A stretch of 64,000 nucleotides of DNA from CAILUF01 sp964505265. Its GTDB lineage: Bacteria; Pseudomonadota; Alphaproteobacteria; Rickettsiales; UBA1997. The notes below the pieces were generated by a model, which worked only from the letters and a program-made list of their open reading frames with translations, did no database searches and was not told where the DNA came from. Below are positions 23,832 through 34,106 of this stretch, one piece after another; position 1 is the stretch's first letter, and every line of letters starts with the position of its first letter. The position numbers were made by a program, and so were the translations under genes. Location of the stretch: positions 1 to 64,000 of the forward strand of contig CAZDGN010000002.1 of NCBI GenBank assembly GCA_964505265.1, given 5' to 3'.

Positions 23832-25799
23832 TCAGGGATTTATATTGAAACGGATTTTAATTTTTGGGTCAGCCTTAATTTGCAACCTAACATCATTAAT
23901 TAATTTTTGCAAATTAACTTTTTTATGTGCTTTTATATGAATCAAAAAATGATGACGATTTTTTAATTTTTGAATTGGTGCTGGAGCTGGACCAAAAAGC
24001 TCAATTTTTTCATTTATTGGAAAGTGACTAATTAAACTTTTAGCATATTCTTTGGCCAAATTTTCTTTAAGCGCGCTTATTTCGATTTTAATCATCTGAC
24101 TAAATGGAGGTAAATTAAGGGTTTGACGATTGTTAATTTCAAAATCATAAAATGCATTTTTATTATCACTATTAATGATTTGAAATAGTAAATTCTGGGG
24201 ATTATATGTTTGAATAAGAATTTTTCCAGAGTCTTTGCTCCGCCCTGCTCTTCCCATAACTTGTGTTAAAATTTGATAGGATTTTTCTAATGCCCGCAAA
24301 TCAGAGGAATATAATAGTGAATCAACATCAACAATGCCAACCAAATTTAGATTTGGAAAGTCATAGCCTTTTGAAATCATTTGGGTGCCGATTATTATGT
24401 CAATTGTTCCACATGAAATTTCGTTAATAATTTTTTCCGCATCATTAAAATTTTTAATTTCATCGCTATTGACCATTGCTACATTGGCATCTGGAAATTT
24501 TAACTTCACTTCTTCATGAAGTTTTTCCACCCCAAAACCAACCGAAATAAGAGAATTTTCTTCGCCACAAAACTTACATTTGCTCGGAGGTTTTTCTTGA
24601 TGTCCGCAATGATGGCATATTAACAAATTCTTATTTTTGTGATGTACTAAATGAAAATCACAATTTTGACAATCATATTTATTGCCACAAGACTTACAAA
24701 TAGTTACGGGAGAATATCCGCGACGATTTAAAAATAATAAAATTTGCTTTTTATTGGCAATATTATTGGCTATTTCTGTACTAAGTTTTGCGCTTAAAAT
24801 TTGTCCGTTTTCCAATTTTTCTTGTCGCAAATCTATATATTCAATTAGATTTGTCGCACCAAATTTTTCATCAAGCCTAAAAGATTGAAATTTCTGAATT
24901 GTGGCATTATGAAATGATTCTACTGCGGGGGTTGCGGTAGATAAAATTACAGGAAAATTCTCAATTTTACTGCGCAGAATTGCCATATCACGAGCGTGAA
25001 AATTAAAAATATCTTCTTGTTTAAATGAATTGTCGTGTTCTTCATCAATTACGATTAATTTTAAATTTTTAAATGGAAGCAATAATGATGATCTTGCCCC
25101 AATCATTAATTTTAAAGACCCAGTGGCAACTGCATAATAAATTTCGCGTTTTTGAGGCTTTGATATTTTGGAATGCCATAATGCTGGAGTAAATCCAAAT
25201 TGATCACTAAATCTGCTTAACAATTGTGAGGTAAGAGCAATTTCGGGTAGTAAAATTAAAATTTGTCCATCGGGATTTTTTTTAAGAATGTCGGCAATAA
25301 CTGCAAAATAAATTTCGGTTTTTCCACTTCCAGTAACGCCCTGAAGCAAGAAAGTTTCGGCTTGGCTAGTGGATTGTTTTATTGCTTCATAGGCATTGTA
25401 TTGTGAGGGGCTTAACTCTTTTAAACTTAATTTTTTTTCTTCAAAAATTTGTTGTAAGGGTTGTATTTCCTTCTTAATTTTGTCCGAGTTTAGAATGCCG
25501 ATGAAGCTCTTTAGAACTAAACCTCTACTCGCCAAATTATAGCTGGCAATTTGTTCAATAAATTTCAATTGCTGAGGGCTTAGTTTAATTAAATGATGAG
25601 TTTCTAAAATCTTTTTTATTTTATTTTTATCAAAATTATGTTGAAAATTATCGCTAATTTTCACAATCAATCCCCAAATTTTTTGTTTACCAAATTCAAC
25701 CAAAACTACATCACCAACATTATTTTTGGAATCAGCAAGATAGGTAAAATCGTCATTTAAAGCATTTGGAATTAGGATTTGTGCAAAAATTTCAGACAT
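23832..25799 (-). CDS. priA: Primosomal protein N' (replication restart helicase)
   Basis: Reloads the replication machinery at stalled forks. The 655 residues show an N-terminal DNA-binding part, Walker A GVTGSGKTE (154-162), the DEEH box (252-255), and helicase motifs up to MGRAGRS. Between them lies a zinc module with eight cysteines in four pairs: CKSC, CQNC, CHHC and CKFC (about residues 360-410). It is somewhat shorter than the E. coli protein. It ends in TGA, rare in this window, right after the usual C-terminal NINP. Confidence 0.95.
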   Translation of the reverse strand: MSEIFAQILIPNALNDDFTYLADSKNNVGDVVLVEFGKQKIWGLIVKISDNFQHNFDKNKIKKILETHHLIKLSPQQLKFIEQIASYNLASRGLVLKSFIGILNSDKIKKEIQPLQQIFEEKKLSLKELSPSQYNAYEAIKQSTSQAETFLLQGVTGSGKTEIYFAVIADILKKNPDGQILILLPEIALTSQLLSRFSDQFGFTPALWHSKISKPQKREIYYAVATGSLKLMIGARSSLLLPFKNLKLIVIDEEHDNSFKQEDIFNFHARDMAILRSKIENFPVILSTATPAVESFHNATIQKFQSFRLDEKFGATNLIEYIDLRQEKLENGQILSAKLSTEIANNIANKKQILLFLNRRGYSPVTICKSCGNKYDCQNCDFHLVHHKNKNLLICHHCGHQEKPPSKCKFCGEENSLISVGFGVEKLHEEVKLKFPDANVAMVNSDEIKNFNDAEKIINEISCGTIDIIIGTQMISKGYDFPNLNLVGIVDVDSLLYSSDLRALEKSYQILTQVMGRAGRSKDSGKILIQTYNPQNLLFQIINSDNKNAFYDFEINNRQTLNLPPFSQMIKIEISALKENLAKEYAKSLISHFPINEKIELFGPAPAPIQKLKNRHHFLIHIKAHKKVNLQKLINDVRLQIKADPKIKIRFNINP

Positions 25800-25883
25800 T
25801 ATTTATTTTGTTGAATTGATGAATTTTCTTTATAAAATAATAAATTATAAATTAAATTCTTCCAATCTAAATTAAAAATATTT

Positions 25884-26540
25884 ATGAAATTTTTTATCGA
25901 TACCGCCGAAATCTCTGAAATTAAGGAACTAAATTCATTTGGTTTAATAGATGGAGTAACAACTAATCCAACTTTAATTGCCAAATCAGGTCGAAAATTC
26001 CAAGAGGTTATTGCCGAAATTTGTGCTGAAGTAAAGGGTCCAGTAAGTGCTGAAGTAGCCTCAACTGACTATGATGGTATGGTCCGTGAAGGTGAAATTT
26101 TGAGTAAAATCGCTAAAAATGTTTGCATAAAATTGCCATTGACGATGGATGGTATCAAGGCTTGTCGCTATTTTTCTAACAAAGGGATTCAAACTAATGT
26201 AACATTGTGTTTTTCGCCAGCTCAAGCAATTCTTGTTGCCAAAGCGGGTGCCACTTTTGTTTCACCTTTTGTTGGCAGACTTGATGATATCGGGCAAGAT
26301 GGCTTAAATTTAATCGGTGAAATTTGTGAAATTTACGCCAATTACGAAAATTTTAAAACGCAAGTTTTGGTGGCCTCGGTACGCAATCCAATTCATATTG
26401 TTGAATCAGCAAAGCTCGGAGCGCATGTTGCAACAATTCCTGCTAAAGTTATTAAACAATTAGCACAGCATCCACTTACCGATAAGGGTATTGAAACTTT
26501 CGTTAAAGATTGGGCAGGAACTGGTCAAAAAATCGCTTAA
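25884..26540 (+). CDS. Transaldolase (small TalC/fructose-6-phosphate aldolase-like type)
   Basis: A 218-residue TIM-barrel enzyme of the small transaldolase subfamily. It begins with FFIDTAEI, has GVTTNPTL at residues 24-31 and the Schiff-base lysine K83 in CIKLPLT. It would interconvert pentose-phosphate and glycolytic sugars; the related aldolase activity cannot be ruled out from sequence. It diverges from priA with an 84-base gap. No transketolase or other pentose-pathway gene is in the window. Confidence 0.9.
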   Translation: MKFFIDTAEISEIKELNSFGLIDGVTTNPTLIAKSGRKFQEVIAEICAEVKGPVSAEVASTDYDGMVREGEILSKIAKNVCIKLPLTMDGIKACRYFSNKGIQTNVTLCFSPAQAILVAKAGATFVSPFVGRLDDIGQDGLNLIGEICEIYANYENFKTQVLVASVRNPIHIVESAKLGAHVATIPAKVIKQLAQHPLTDKGIETFVKDWAGTGQKIA

Positions 26541-26573
26541 TTCTTTAATTTTTCACCACTAAGATTTGAAGTT

Positions 26574-28250
26574 ATGAATGAAAAAGAGTTAAAAAAATTA
26601 TTAGAAAATTTGCTAAAAAAAGGCGAATGCGAGTATGTTGAGTTTAAAAAAGATTATTTTATATTAGATAAATTTTTTGAATATTACTCAGCTCTTGCAA
26701 ACTCCGCAACTATGGTGGGAGAAGATTTTGGCTATTTGGTTTAAGGCGTTAGTGACGATGGAGAAATTTGTGGTACCACAGTAAATAAAGAGGAGGGAAA
26801 ATTAAAAGAGAGAATTTCTAAAGTATTTGGCAATTCTCATGATTTTGAAATTTTTAAATTTGAGTATAAAGAAAAAAATATTACTATTTATAAAATTCCT
26901 TGTACTAAAGCAAAAATTGCTAGTTTTAAAAATAAAAAAACAGATGCATATGAATCTTTTTATAGAGTGGGAAGTTCTAATAAATCTATTGCCAAATCTG
27001 ATGATTATCAAAAAATTTATAAAAAAATTGCTTTATTTGGAGATGATTGGTCGGCAATTGCAGTCGATGATGCCAACATCGATGACCTCGATGATCAAGC
27101 TTTAAAATTGGCAATAAGTCGCTACAAAGAAAAAAATCCAAAATTAAATATAAAAAATTGGAGCACCAAAGCCCTGTTAGAAAGGGTTGGTCTGATAAAA
27201 GATTCAAAATTAATAAATGCTTGTTTGGTTTTGCTTGGAAAAAAAGAAAGCGCCTATAAATTAAAAAATTCTAGCGATTCGGTAGAAATTCTTTGGAGGC
27301 TAGACACTCTTGAGGAAAAAGCTTCACAATATTTTTCACTGCCATTAATCTTATCAACTTCTGAAGCTTGGAGCATGATTAGAAATCCTAAATATAAAAT
27401 TTATCCAGCAAATGAATTAATCGCTCGAGAGGTTGACAAATATGATCAAAAAGTTTTTCTCGAAGCTGTTCATAATTGCATCGCTCATCAAGATTATTTT
27501 GCTGGCAAAAGAATAACAATTGTAGAAAAAAATGATAAATTAATATTTACAAATGCTGGGAATTTTTACGACGGTAAGGCGGAAGATTATGTTTTGGATA
27601 TAAAATCCGTGGCGAGCAAATATAGAAATAAAGCCTTAGTTGATGCGATGAGAGAGTTTGGGATGATTGATAAACTTGGATCTGGGGTTAAAACCATGTA
27701 TGAAACTCAAAGAAAAAAATATTTTCCACTTCCAACCTATTCTTACAATAATGATTTTGATGAAACTAAACTAGAAATTTATGGCAAAGAAATCGATAAA
27801 AGATTTACCGATATATTGATAAACAAAGGTGATATGGAATTTTATAAAACCATCATGTTAGATAAAATTCAGAAAAATCGAGGTGCGGAAGTTGATGAAG
27901 ATGAAGCGAGAAAGCTCGCTAAAGAGAAATTAATCGAAGGCAGAAGACCGAATTATATTTTATCAGCTAAGGTATCTGAAATATTGGGTAAAGAGGTTGA
28001 ACATACCGAAAAAAAAGGCTTTTCCGATGAGGAAATTAGTAATTTTATAGTTAAACATTTAAAAAATTTTCCAAATGGGCAAAACAGAGGGCAAATAAAT
28101 GATTTGGTTTTGAAATACTTGCCTGGAATTTTGAATGAAAAGCAGAAGGCGAGAAAAATTAATAATATTTTATGGAAACTAAATAAAAATAATTTTATTA
28201 AAAATTCTGGAAACAGAAAAAAATCAATTTGGAAATTAGTAATAAATTAG
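26574..28250 (+). pseudogene. AlbA_2/ATP-binding transcriptional regulator broken by one stop
   Basis: From the ATG at 26574 the frame would give about 558 residues but is cut by TAA at 26742-26744 (codon 57). The stop falls inside the AlbA_2 (Schlafen-like) domain, where GYLV is followed by GVSDDGEICG. The remaining 500 codons are open and carry a GHKL-type ATPase segment (NCIAHQDYFAGKRITI) and a winged-helix-like C-terminus. Such proteins are putative nucleic-acid-binding regulators. A single fresh stop suggests recent loss, or a short product restarting at 26967. A sequencing error is possible. Confidence 0.75.
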
Positions 28251-28279
28251 TAATAAATTAGTAATAAATTAGTAATAAA
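28236..28279. repeat. Four tandem copies of an 11-base unit at a gene end
   Basis: TTAGTAATAAA is repeated four times without change at 28236-28246, 28247-28257, 28258-28268 and 28269-28279. The first copy encodes the last residues LVIN of the broken regulator, and the TAG stop lies in the second. An 11-base unit shifts frame at each copy. Slipped-strand replication is the likely origin. Confidence 0.9.
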
Positions 28280-28619
28280 ACCCCGCTCAACCCAATAAAA
28301 TCAAGCCTCCATTTTTTTCGGATTTTTTTTAATTATTTTTAAATTTTTGATAACTTAAGGAAATATCAATCAAGCCAATAAAATCAAGACTTGAAGGCGA
28401 TAACTCGATTTTTAAAAAATAAAGCAAAAAAATAAAATGCAAAGAGATGGAGCCTTGAAATTAAAGGCTTGGGATTATATTAAGAAGTTTCTATGAAAAA
28501 ATCAGTTTTTTTATACTTTAAAATAGTGGTGAAAAAATTTTGAATATTGCAAAAAAAATAAATTCTACAGCAATTTTTAAGAAAAGTTTAAATGTAAAGC
28601 TAAAGTGATAATTATTTAG
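28280..28619. other. Gene-free stretch between the broken regulator and ychF
   Basis: No reading frame or RNA gene is convincing. It holds a 14-base direct repeat, CCAATAAAATCAAG, at 28292-28305 and 28375-28388. It also holds a small hairpin AGCCTT/AAGGCT at 28451-28469. The latter has no T-tract close by. Confidence 0.5.
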
Positions 28620-29717
28620 CTAATTATTAAACATAAAATGCAAGACATCGCCATCTTGAATGATATATTCTTTACCTTCATCGCGAAGCTTGCCCGCATT
28701 TTTGGCGCCCTCTTCGCCATTATATTCAACATAGTCGCGGTAAGAAATGGTTTTGGCACGAATAAAACCCTTTTCAAAATCTGTGTGAATTACCCCTGCC
28801 CCTTTTGGAGCGCTTGAACCTTTGTTAAGCATCCAAGCATGACATTCTTTTGGTCCAACTGTAAAAAATGAAATTAAATCAAGAAGTCTAAAAGAGGATT
28901 TTATAATTTGTGAAAGCCCAGTTTCTTTGAGCCCAAGAGCCTCTAAATATTCTTTTTTCTCTTCTATGGTTTCAAGTGAAGCAACTTCTGATTCAACCTG
29001 AGCGCAAATTTTTAAAACATTAATTTTGTTTTTTAAACCATATTCTTCAACAGCTTTTGAGTATTTGTTTCCAGTTAATTCGCTTTCTTTAAGATTACAA
29101 ACATAAAGTTGTGGTTTTGATGTAATTATTTGTAGATTTTTAACTATTTTTTCATCTTCAGGGCTTTTTATTTCAAATGAGCTTGCTGGCATTCCCTGTT
29201 TAAGAATTTCAATTATTTTTTTGGTAATTTCTATAATTTTTTCACCATCTTTTTCGGTTTTTAGTTTTTTTTCAAGATTAGGTAATCGCTTTTCTAGGCT
29301 TTCAAGGTCTGCTAGAATTAATTCCAGCTGAATTAATTCTAAATCGCGAATTGGGTCCACAGAATTTTCGACATGAGTGATGTTTTCATCTTCAAAGCAT
29401 CTGGCAACATTGATTATGGCATCAACTTCACGAATATGCGACAAAAATTGGTTACCAAGTCCCTCCCCTTTGCTTGCTCCACGAACTAATCCCGCAATAT
29501 CAACAAATTCAATTTGGACAGGAATAATTTTGGCGGAGCCAGCAATTTTTGTTAAAATTTCAAGTCTATCATCAGGAACATCAACCTTTCCAATATTTGG
29601 TTCAATCGTGCAGAAAGGATAATTAGCAGCTTGCGCTGATGCTGTTTGAGTAAGTGCATTAAAGAGAGTTGATTTTCCGACATTTGGCAATCCAACAATT
29701 CCACATTTTAGGGACAT
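28620..29717 (-). CDS. ychF: Ribosome-binding ATPase YchF (Obg family)
   Basis: Universally conserved P-loop protein that binds ribosomes and prefers ATP over GTP. Walker A is GLPNVGKST (residues 8-16), the G3-like motif is DIAGLVRGASKGEGLGNQFL, and the C-terminal TGS domain carries the segments TVGPKECHAW and GAGVIHTDFEKGFIRA. Length 365 is normal. It diverges from mltA with about 140 bases between. No pth gene, its frequent neighbour, is adjacent. Confidence 0.96.
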   Translation of the reverse strand: MSLKCGIVGLPNVGKSTLFNALTQTASAQAANYPFCTIEPNIGKVDVPDDRLEILTKIAGSAKIIPVQIEFVDIAGLVRGASKGEGLGNQFLSHIREVDAIINVARCFEDENITHVENSVDPIRDLELIQLELILADLESLEKRLPNLEKKLKTEKDGEKIIEITKKIIEILKQGMPASSFEIKSPEDEKIVKNLQIITSKPQLYVCNLKESELTGNKYSKAVEEYGLKNKINVLKICAQVESEVASLETIEEKKEYLEALGLKETGLSQIIKSSFRLLDLISFFTVGPKECHAWMLNKGSSAPKGAGVIHTDFEKGFIRAKTISYRDYVEYNGEEGAKNAGKLRDEGKEYIIQDGDVLHFMFNN

Positions 29718-29856
29718 AATAATTTTATTAAAATTTGTGAAAAAATATTTTGTATTTTAAAAAAAATATTTTAAAAAGATTAATTATAAATAATACACTA
29801 AAAATACTACAAACTCAAACAAAATTTTATTTCAATTTTTAAAGAGAAAATCATTT

Positions 29857-30972
29857 ATGCTAAAAATTACAGCTAATCTTTTATTGTTATTTTTCTTATC
29901 AAGCTGTCTATTTAGCAAAAAAATTCACATAAAAAATGTTGGAAATTTTAGGTTATATGAGCAAGATTTTAAAGTTCTTAAGGATTGGGAAAATGACGAT
30001 CATAAATTGGCACTACAAACTTTCCTACATTCATGTCGAAAATTTAGCAAATTGCCGCAAAATAAACCTCTAAATGGCAAATTCTTTGATGCAACCCCCG
30101 AAGATTACCGTGATGTTTGTGATATTGCCGAAGTGGTTAAAACTATGAGCAAAAAACAGACCAAGAATTTTTTTGAAAACTGGTTTAAATTATTTTTGGT
30201 TGAAAATTCTTATGGTGATTATGATGGCTTGTTTACTGGCTATTATGAGCCAACCTTATATGGCAGCTTTATTAAAACCGAAAAATATCAATATCCCATT
30301 TATGCCAAGCCAAAGGTGGAAACGTCATATATCAATTTGACTAGACAAGATGTAGAGTCTGGAGCTCTTGATGGTCAAAAATTAGAGCTTCTATATGTTG
30401 ATAATAAGGTTGACTTATTTTTTCTACATATCCAAGGTTCTGGAAAAGTTATTTTACCAAATGGCAGTGAAATTAAAGTTGCTTATGCAGGAAAAAATCA
30501 ATATCCATTTACTGCAATTTCTAATGAAATGTTAAAAAGAAATTTAATATCGAAAAATGAATTTAACTCAAAGGGTGTATATAAATGGCTTAGCGAAAAC
30601 CCAGAAAAATCTCAAGAAATTATGAATATTAATCAATCATTTACTTATTTTAAATTAAATGATTCTAATGAGATTTATGGAGCACAAGGCGTTGCTCTAA
30701 CTAATGAAAGAAGCCTTGCGGTCGATAGTGAAATCATTCCTTTTGGCTCCCTTTTATGGTTGGAAACTCATTTAAAAGATGAAAAACAAACAAAATTTAA
30801 TAAATTGATGGTAGCTCAAGATACGGGTTCAGCAATAAAGGGAGTAATTCGCGGCGATATATATTTCGGCAATGGAGCTGAGGCTGAGGAAAAGGCTTTT
30901 ACTATGGCTTCAAATGGTAAATATTACATTTTATTACCAATAAATTTAGTCGATAAAATTTTGGGAAGATAA
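29857..30972 (+). CDS. mltA: Membrane-bound lytic murein transglycosylase A
   Basis: Outer-membrane lipoprotein that cleaves peptidoglycan glycan strands. The signal ends in the lipobox LSSC with the lipidated C17. The MltA domain shows FTGYYEPTLYG (about 126-136) and FFLHIQGSGK (188-197). The C-terminal 3D domain carries QDTGSAIKG with the catalytic D322 and GDIYFGNG. Length 371 is typical. It converges with the thioredoxin-like gene across six bases. It is further proof of a murein wall. Confidence 0.95.
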   Translation: MLKITANLLLLFFLSSCLFSKKIHIKNVGNFRLYEQDFKVLKDWENDDHKLALQTFLHSCRKFSKLPQNKPLNGKFFDATPEDYRDVCDIAEVVKTMSKKQTKNFFENWFKLFLVENSYGDYDGLFTGYYEPTLYGSFIKTEKYQYPIYAKPKVETSYINLTRQDVESGALDGQKLELLYVDNKVDLFFLHIQGSGKVILPNGSEIKVAYAGKNQYPFTAISNEMLKRNLISKNEFNSKGVYKWLSENPEKSQEIMNINQSFTYFKLNDSNEIYGAQGVALTNERSLAVDSEIIPFGSLLWLETHLKDEKQTKFNKLMVAQDTGSAIKGVIRGDIYFGNGAEAEEKAFTMASNGKYYILLPINLVDKILGR

Positions 30973-30978
30973 TAAATT

Positions 30979-31479
30979 TTAAAATTCTAATATTTTATCT
31001 TCATCAATAATTCCTTCATATATTTTGATAATTTTTTGATTTTCATCGAGAAGCAAAGTTGTAGGAATGGCACTGGGTTGCCTTATATTCATAACCATAG
31101 CATCGTAGAAATTTGTATTGATGAATGATAGAGAGTCGGTAATTTTCTTTACCCGATCATAATTTTGCGGCTTATCAACTGAAATACCCAAGGTTTGAAT
31201 ATTGATTTTGGTAAGTTCGGATTGCATTTTATTTAAAATTTTTAATTGTTTTTTGCAAATGTGACACCACTCTACCCAAAAAATTAAAATAGTTTTTTTT
31301 TGGGTTTGGCTAATATCAAAATTACTTCCATTGTGTAGTTTGGTAATAATTTTAACCTTATCTATATTAAAATCATTTTCAATTTCATGGGTTTTTTTGG
31401 CATGATTTATGGCAAATAATTTGCTTATAGATAAAAGATAGATTGAAGAAAAAAACAAAAGAAATAAAAACTTTTTCAT
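30979..31479 (-). CDS. TlpA-like exported thioredoxin-fold protein
   Basis: A 166-residue protein with an N-terminal signal or membrane anchor (residues 4-23) and a thioredoxin domain. Its active site is W-C72-H-I-C75. The cis-proline loop is QPSAIPTTLLLD. Such periplasmic proteins reduce disulfides, for example during cytochrome c maturation or repair. A ccmB gene lies 3 kb away, which makes a role in cytochrome c assembly possible but unproven. It follows rsmE on the same strand after nine bases. Confidence 0.82.
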   Translation of the reverse strand: MKKFLFLLFFSSIYLLSISKLFAINHAKKTHEIENDFNIDKVKIITKLHNGSNFDISQTQKKTILIFWVEWCHICKKQLKILNKMQSELTKINIQTLGISVDKPQNYDRVKKITDSLSFINTNFYDAMVMNIRQPSAIPTTLLLDENQKIIKIYEGIIDEDKILEF

Positions 31480-31488
31480 GTGAAAAAA

Positions 31489-32256
31489 TTAAAAGTTAAA
31501 GTTTGGTTGCAAATTAAAATCACCCAAAAATTCTTGAATTAATGTTAATGAAGAAATAACAGCGGTATCAGCTCTCAAAATTCTTGGACCTAAATTTAGT
31601 TTAAAGCAATTATTTAGATTATCAAATAAAATAAATTCATCTTGAGTAAAGCCACCTTCGGGACCTATAAACAAAATAATCTCATCAAATTTCTTATCAT
31701 TAACAAAATTATTTAGAAATCTGGCTTGTGCACCCCTGCCCGATTCGTCGGCTAAAATCAAAATTTTATGGGTAAAATCATATTTCAAAAAATTACTAAG
31801 CTTGATGATTGGGTTCAAATTTACTTTATCATTTCTATGACATTGCTCAAGGGCCTCCTTAATATTGGCTTGAAATTTACGTGCATTAATCTGGTCAACT
31901 ACGGTTCTTTGTGTAATGATTGGATAAAAATTTTTAACCCCCAATTCGGTTGCTTTGCTGGCAATAAAATCAAGTCGAACATTTTTCACAGGAGCGAAAG
32001 CTAAAGAAATATTTGGAACATTGTAAATATTGCAACTTTTGCTTTCAACAAATAAAATCAGGGATTTCTTCTTAAATTCAGCAATTCTCGAAACAAAATT
32101 GCCATTTATACCATCGAAAATCTCGATTTCATCATTGAGTTTTAAACGCATAACTTTTGACAAATATTCAAAATCATTATTGGCAATTTCAACTCGATGA
32201 TTTAAAATTATATTTGAATCTACAAAAAGTCTAATTTTTGGTTTCAAAGGTTTCAT
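31489..32256 (-). CDS. rsmE: 16S rRNA m3U1498 methyltransferase
   Basis: SPOUT-class methyltransferase of the small ribosomal subunit. The C-terminal knot holds the SAM-binding signature FIGPEGGFTQDEF and LGPRILRADTAVISSL; an N-terminal PUA-like domain precedes it. Length 255 fits. It starts 19 bases from the divergent pstC and lies upstream of the TlpA-like gene. Confidence 0.93.
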   Translation of the reverse strand: MKPLKPKIRLFVDSNIILNHRVEIANNDFEYLSKVMRLKLNDEIEIFDGINGNFVSRIAEFKKKSLILFVESKSCNIYNVPNISLAFAPVKNVRLDFIASKATELGVKNFYPIITQRTVVDQINARKFQANIKEALEQCHRNDKVNLNPIIKLSNFLKYDFTHKILILADESGRGAQARFLNNFVNDKKFDEIILFIGPEGGFTQDEFILFDNLNNCFKLNLGPRILRADTAVISSLTLIQEFLGDFNLQPNFNF

Positions 32257-32275
32257 TATTATTAAAAGTTAAATT

Positions 32276-33451
32276 ATGTTTGTATTAGCACTTACAATTA
32301 TTATAGCAGTTGGATATTTTATAAACCATAAATTAAAATTACAAAAAATTAGCTGTAAAACCAATCAAAGATTTGTTTCTCATTCCAAAGATTATTCATA
32401 TTGCTTTATTTTATGGAGTTTAATTGCAATTATGGCAATTTTTTTATTATCCAATGTAATTTTATTCAAGATAATTTTTGCTTCAGTGGCAATCTTTCTA
32501 AATTATTTTTTGATTAAGCATTTATTTCGTAAAAATTTTAATGCCAAAAAACATTTTGAAGGATTCCAAGTGTTTATATTATCATTAACCGCAGGAATAG
32601 GTATTTTGATAACATTAGCAATAACCTTTTCAATAATATTTGAAACTGTCGAATTTTTTAAAATAATTTCTCCAAGAGAATTTTTTTTAACCACAAGGTG
32701 GAATCCACAAATGGCAATTACTTCTGATCAAGAGGTTTCGGAAAGTGCATATGGAGTATTGCCAGTATTTACTGGAACATTATTGATTACAATAATTGCC
32801 CTGATAGTGGCGGTTCCTGTTGGCATTATGTCGGCGATATATTTGTCAATGTATGCTAAAAATAAAACAAGAGATTATTTGAAGCCAATTTTAGAAATTC
32901 TTGCTGGAATTCCAACTGTGGTATATGGATATTTTGCTGTAATAACAATTTCACCGCTCTTTAAAAATTTATTTACTATTGCGGGTTTGCAAATATCTCC
33001 TGAAAGTGCTTTATCTGCAGGTTTTGTGATGGGTGTAATGATAATTCCTTTTGTATTATCTTTAACTGATGATGCCATAAATTCAGTTCCGCAAAGTCTA
33101 AGAGATGGGGCTTTGGCACTTGGAAGCACCAAATCTGAAATGATTACTAAGGTGGTATTGATAACGGCGATGCCGAATATTATTGGCGCCTTTATTTTAG
33201 CATTCTCAAGGGCTATTGGCGAAACTATGATTGTGGTGATGTCAGCAGGATTAATTGCAAATTTAACTATTAACCCGCTTAACTCAGTGACTACTGCTAC
33301 TGCACAGATTGTTTCGTTGTTAGTGGGTGATCAGGAATTTAATAGTCCAAAAACTTTGTCGGCTTTTGCGATCGCTTTAACATTATTTATTTTTACATTT
33401 ATTCTAAATACCGTGGCTTTAATAATTACCAAAAAATATAAAAATCGATAA
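32276..33451 (+). CDS. pstC: Phosphate ABC transporter permease PstC
   Basis: An inner-membrane subunit of the high-affinity phosphate importer. The 391 residues have the extended N-terminal part with three to four helices seen in alphaproteobacterial PstC. The binding-protein-dependent permease domain follows (from about residue 165, with LAGIPTVVYGYFAV and the EAA-like loop DGALALGSTKSEMI). PstA, PstB and PstS are not in the window, so the pst genes are dispersed or partly lost. It converges with ccmB, with stops three bases apart. Confidence 0.88.
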   Translation: MFVLALTIIIAVGYFINHKLKLQKISCKTNQRFVSHSKDYSYCFILWSLIAIMAIFLLSNVILFKIIFASVAIFLNYFLIKHLFRKNFNAKKHFEGFQVFILSLTAGIGILITLAITFSIIFETVEFFKIISPREFFLTTRWNPQMAITSDQEVSESAYGVLPVFTGTLLITIIALIVAVPVGIMSAIYLSMYAKNKTRDYLKPILEILAGIPTVVYGYFAVITISPLFKNLFTIAGLQISPESALSAGFVMGVMIIPFVLSLTDDAINSVPQSLRDGALALGSTKSEMITKVVLITAMPNIIGAFILAFSRAIGETMIVVMSAGLIANLTINPLNSVTTATAQIVSLLVGDQEFNSPKTLSAFAIALTLFIFTFILNTVALIITKKYKNR

Positions 33452-33454
33452 TAG

Positions 33455-34105
33455 CTATTGGTTAATTATTCGGATTATTTTTCCGCCAGCAATTGCAGTA
33501 GTAACCAAGGTCAAAAAAATCATTGCCAAAAGTGTTAAAATATTTGCTTGAAAACTATCTTTAAAACAAGCTTGAGAGATTAAAATTAGAGGAATTGACA
33601 AGGGCAGGGCAATAATTATTCCAACTAAGGCAATATTATTTTCAATTGAAACTAGGGCTGAAAATCCAATCAAACATGTTAGACCAAATGATAGAATCAA
33701 AAATAAAATTAATAGGATAAAAAAATTAAGATTTAAAATATTATTGAAGTAAATATAGCAAGTGGAAAAAATTGAGATTACCAATGATGATTGTATCCAA
33801 TTTGCGAAAATTTTTGCGACGAAAATTAATTCTGGATTATTGTATCTTATGAGAAGCTGTTCTAATGTGCCGTCTACAAAATCCTTACGTAAAAAATCAT
33901 TACAATTTGCTAAAATTGATATTAGTAAAGATAGAGTTACTGAAATAAGAGTTATATCAATTAAATTCGAGTAATTTATTTTAATTGATAAAATTTGTAT
34001 GATTGATAAAAAAATTATAAAATATAAAAAATTTATTAGATAAAAAATTTTGTTTCTATAGCTTTGCTTAATTTCATTCAATAAAATAATGTTAAATATT
34101 TCCAT
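33455..34105 (-). CDS. ccmB: Heme exporter protein CcmB
   Basis: Membrane subunit of the CcmAB complex for cytochrome c maturation. The start at 34105 gives 216 residues beginning MEIFNIILLNEIKQSYRNK. The longer frame from 34138 would overlap manC and is rejected. It has six hydrophobic segments and the CcmB-like FVDGTLEQLLIRYNNPELIFVAK patch (read as a family block near residues 75-97). No ccmA or ccmC is adjacent. It follows manC after one base, an unusual pairing. Confidence 0.8.
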   Translation of the reverse strand: MEIFNIILLNEIKQSYRNKIFYLINFLYFIIFLSIIQILSIKINYSNLIDITLISVTLSLLISILANCNDFLRKDFVDGTLEQLLIRYNNPELIFVAKIFANWIQSSLVISIFSTCYIYFNNILNLNFFILLILFLILSFGLTCLIGFSALVSIENNIALVGIIIALPLSIPLILISQACFKDSFQANILTLLAMIFLTLVTTAIAGGKIIRIINQ

Positions 34106-34106
34106 A

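Noticed and set aside
28292..28388. CCAATAAAATCAAG repeat as a CRISPR or insertion-site duplication
   Set aside because: Only two copies, 14 bases each, with no further units; A/T-rich sequence makes chance repeats likely. No CRISPR array or cas gene is seen in the window.
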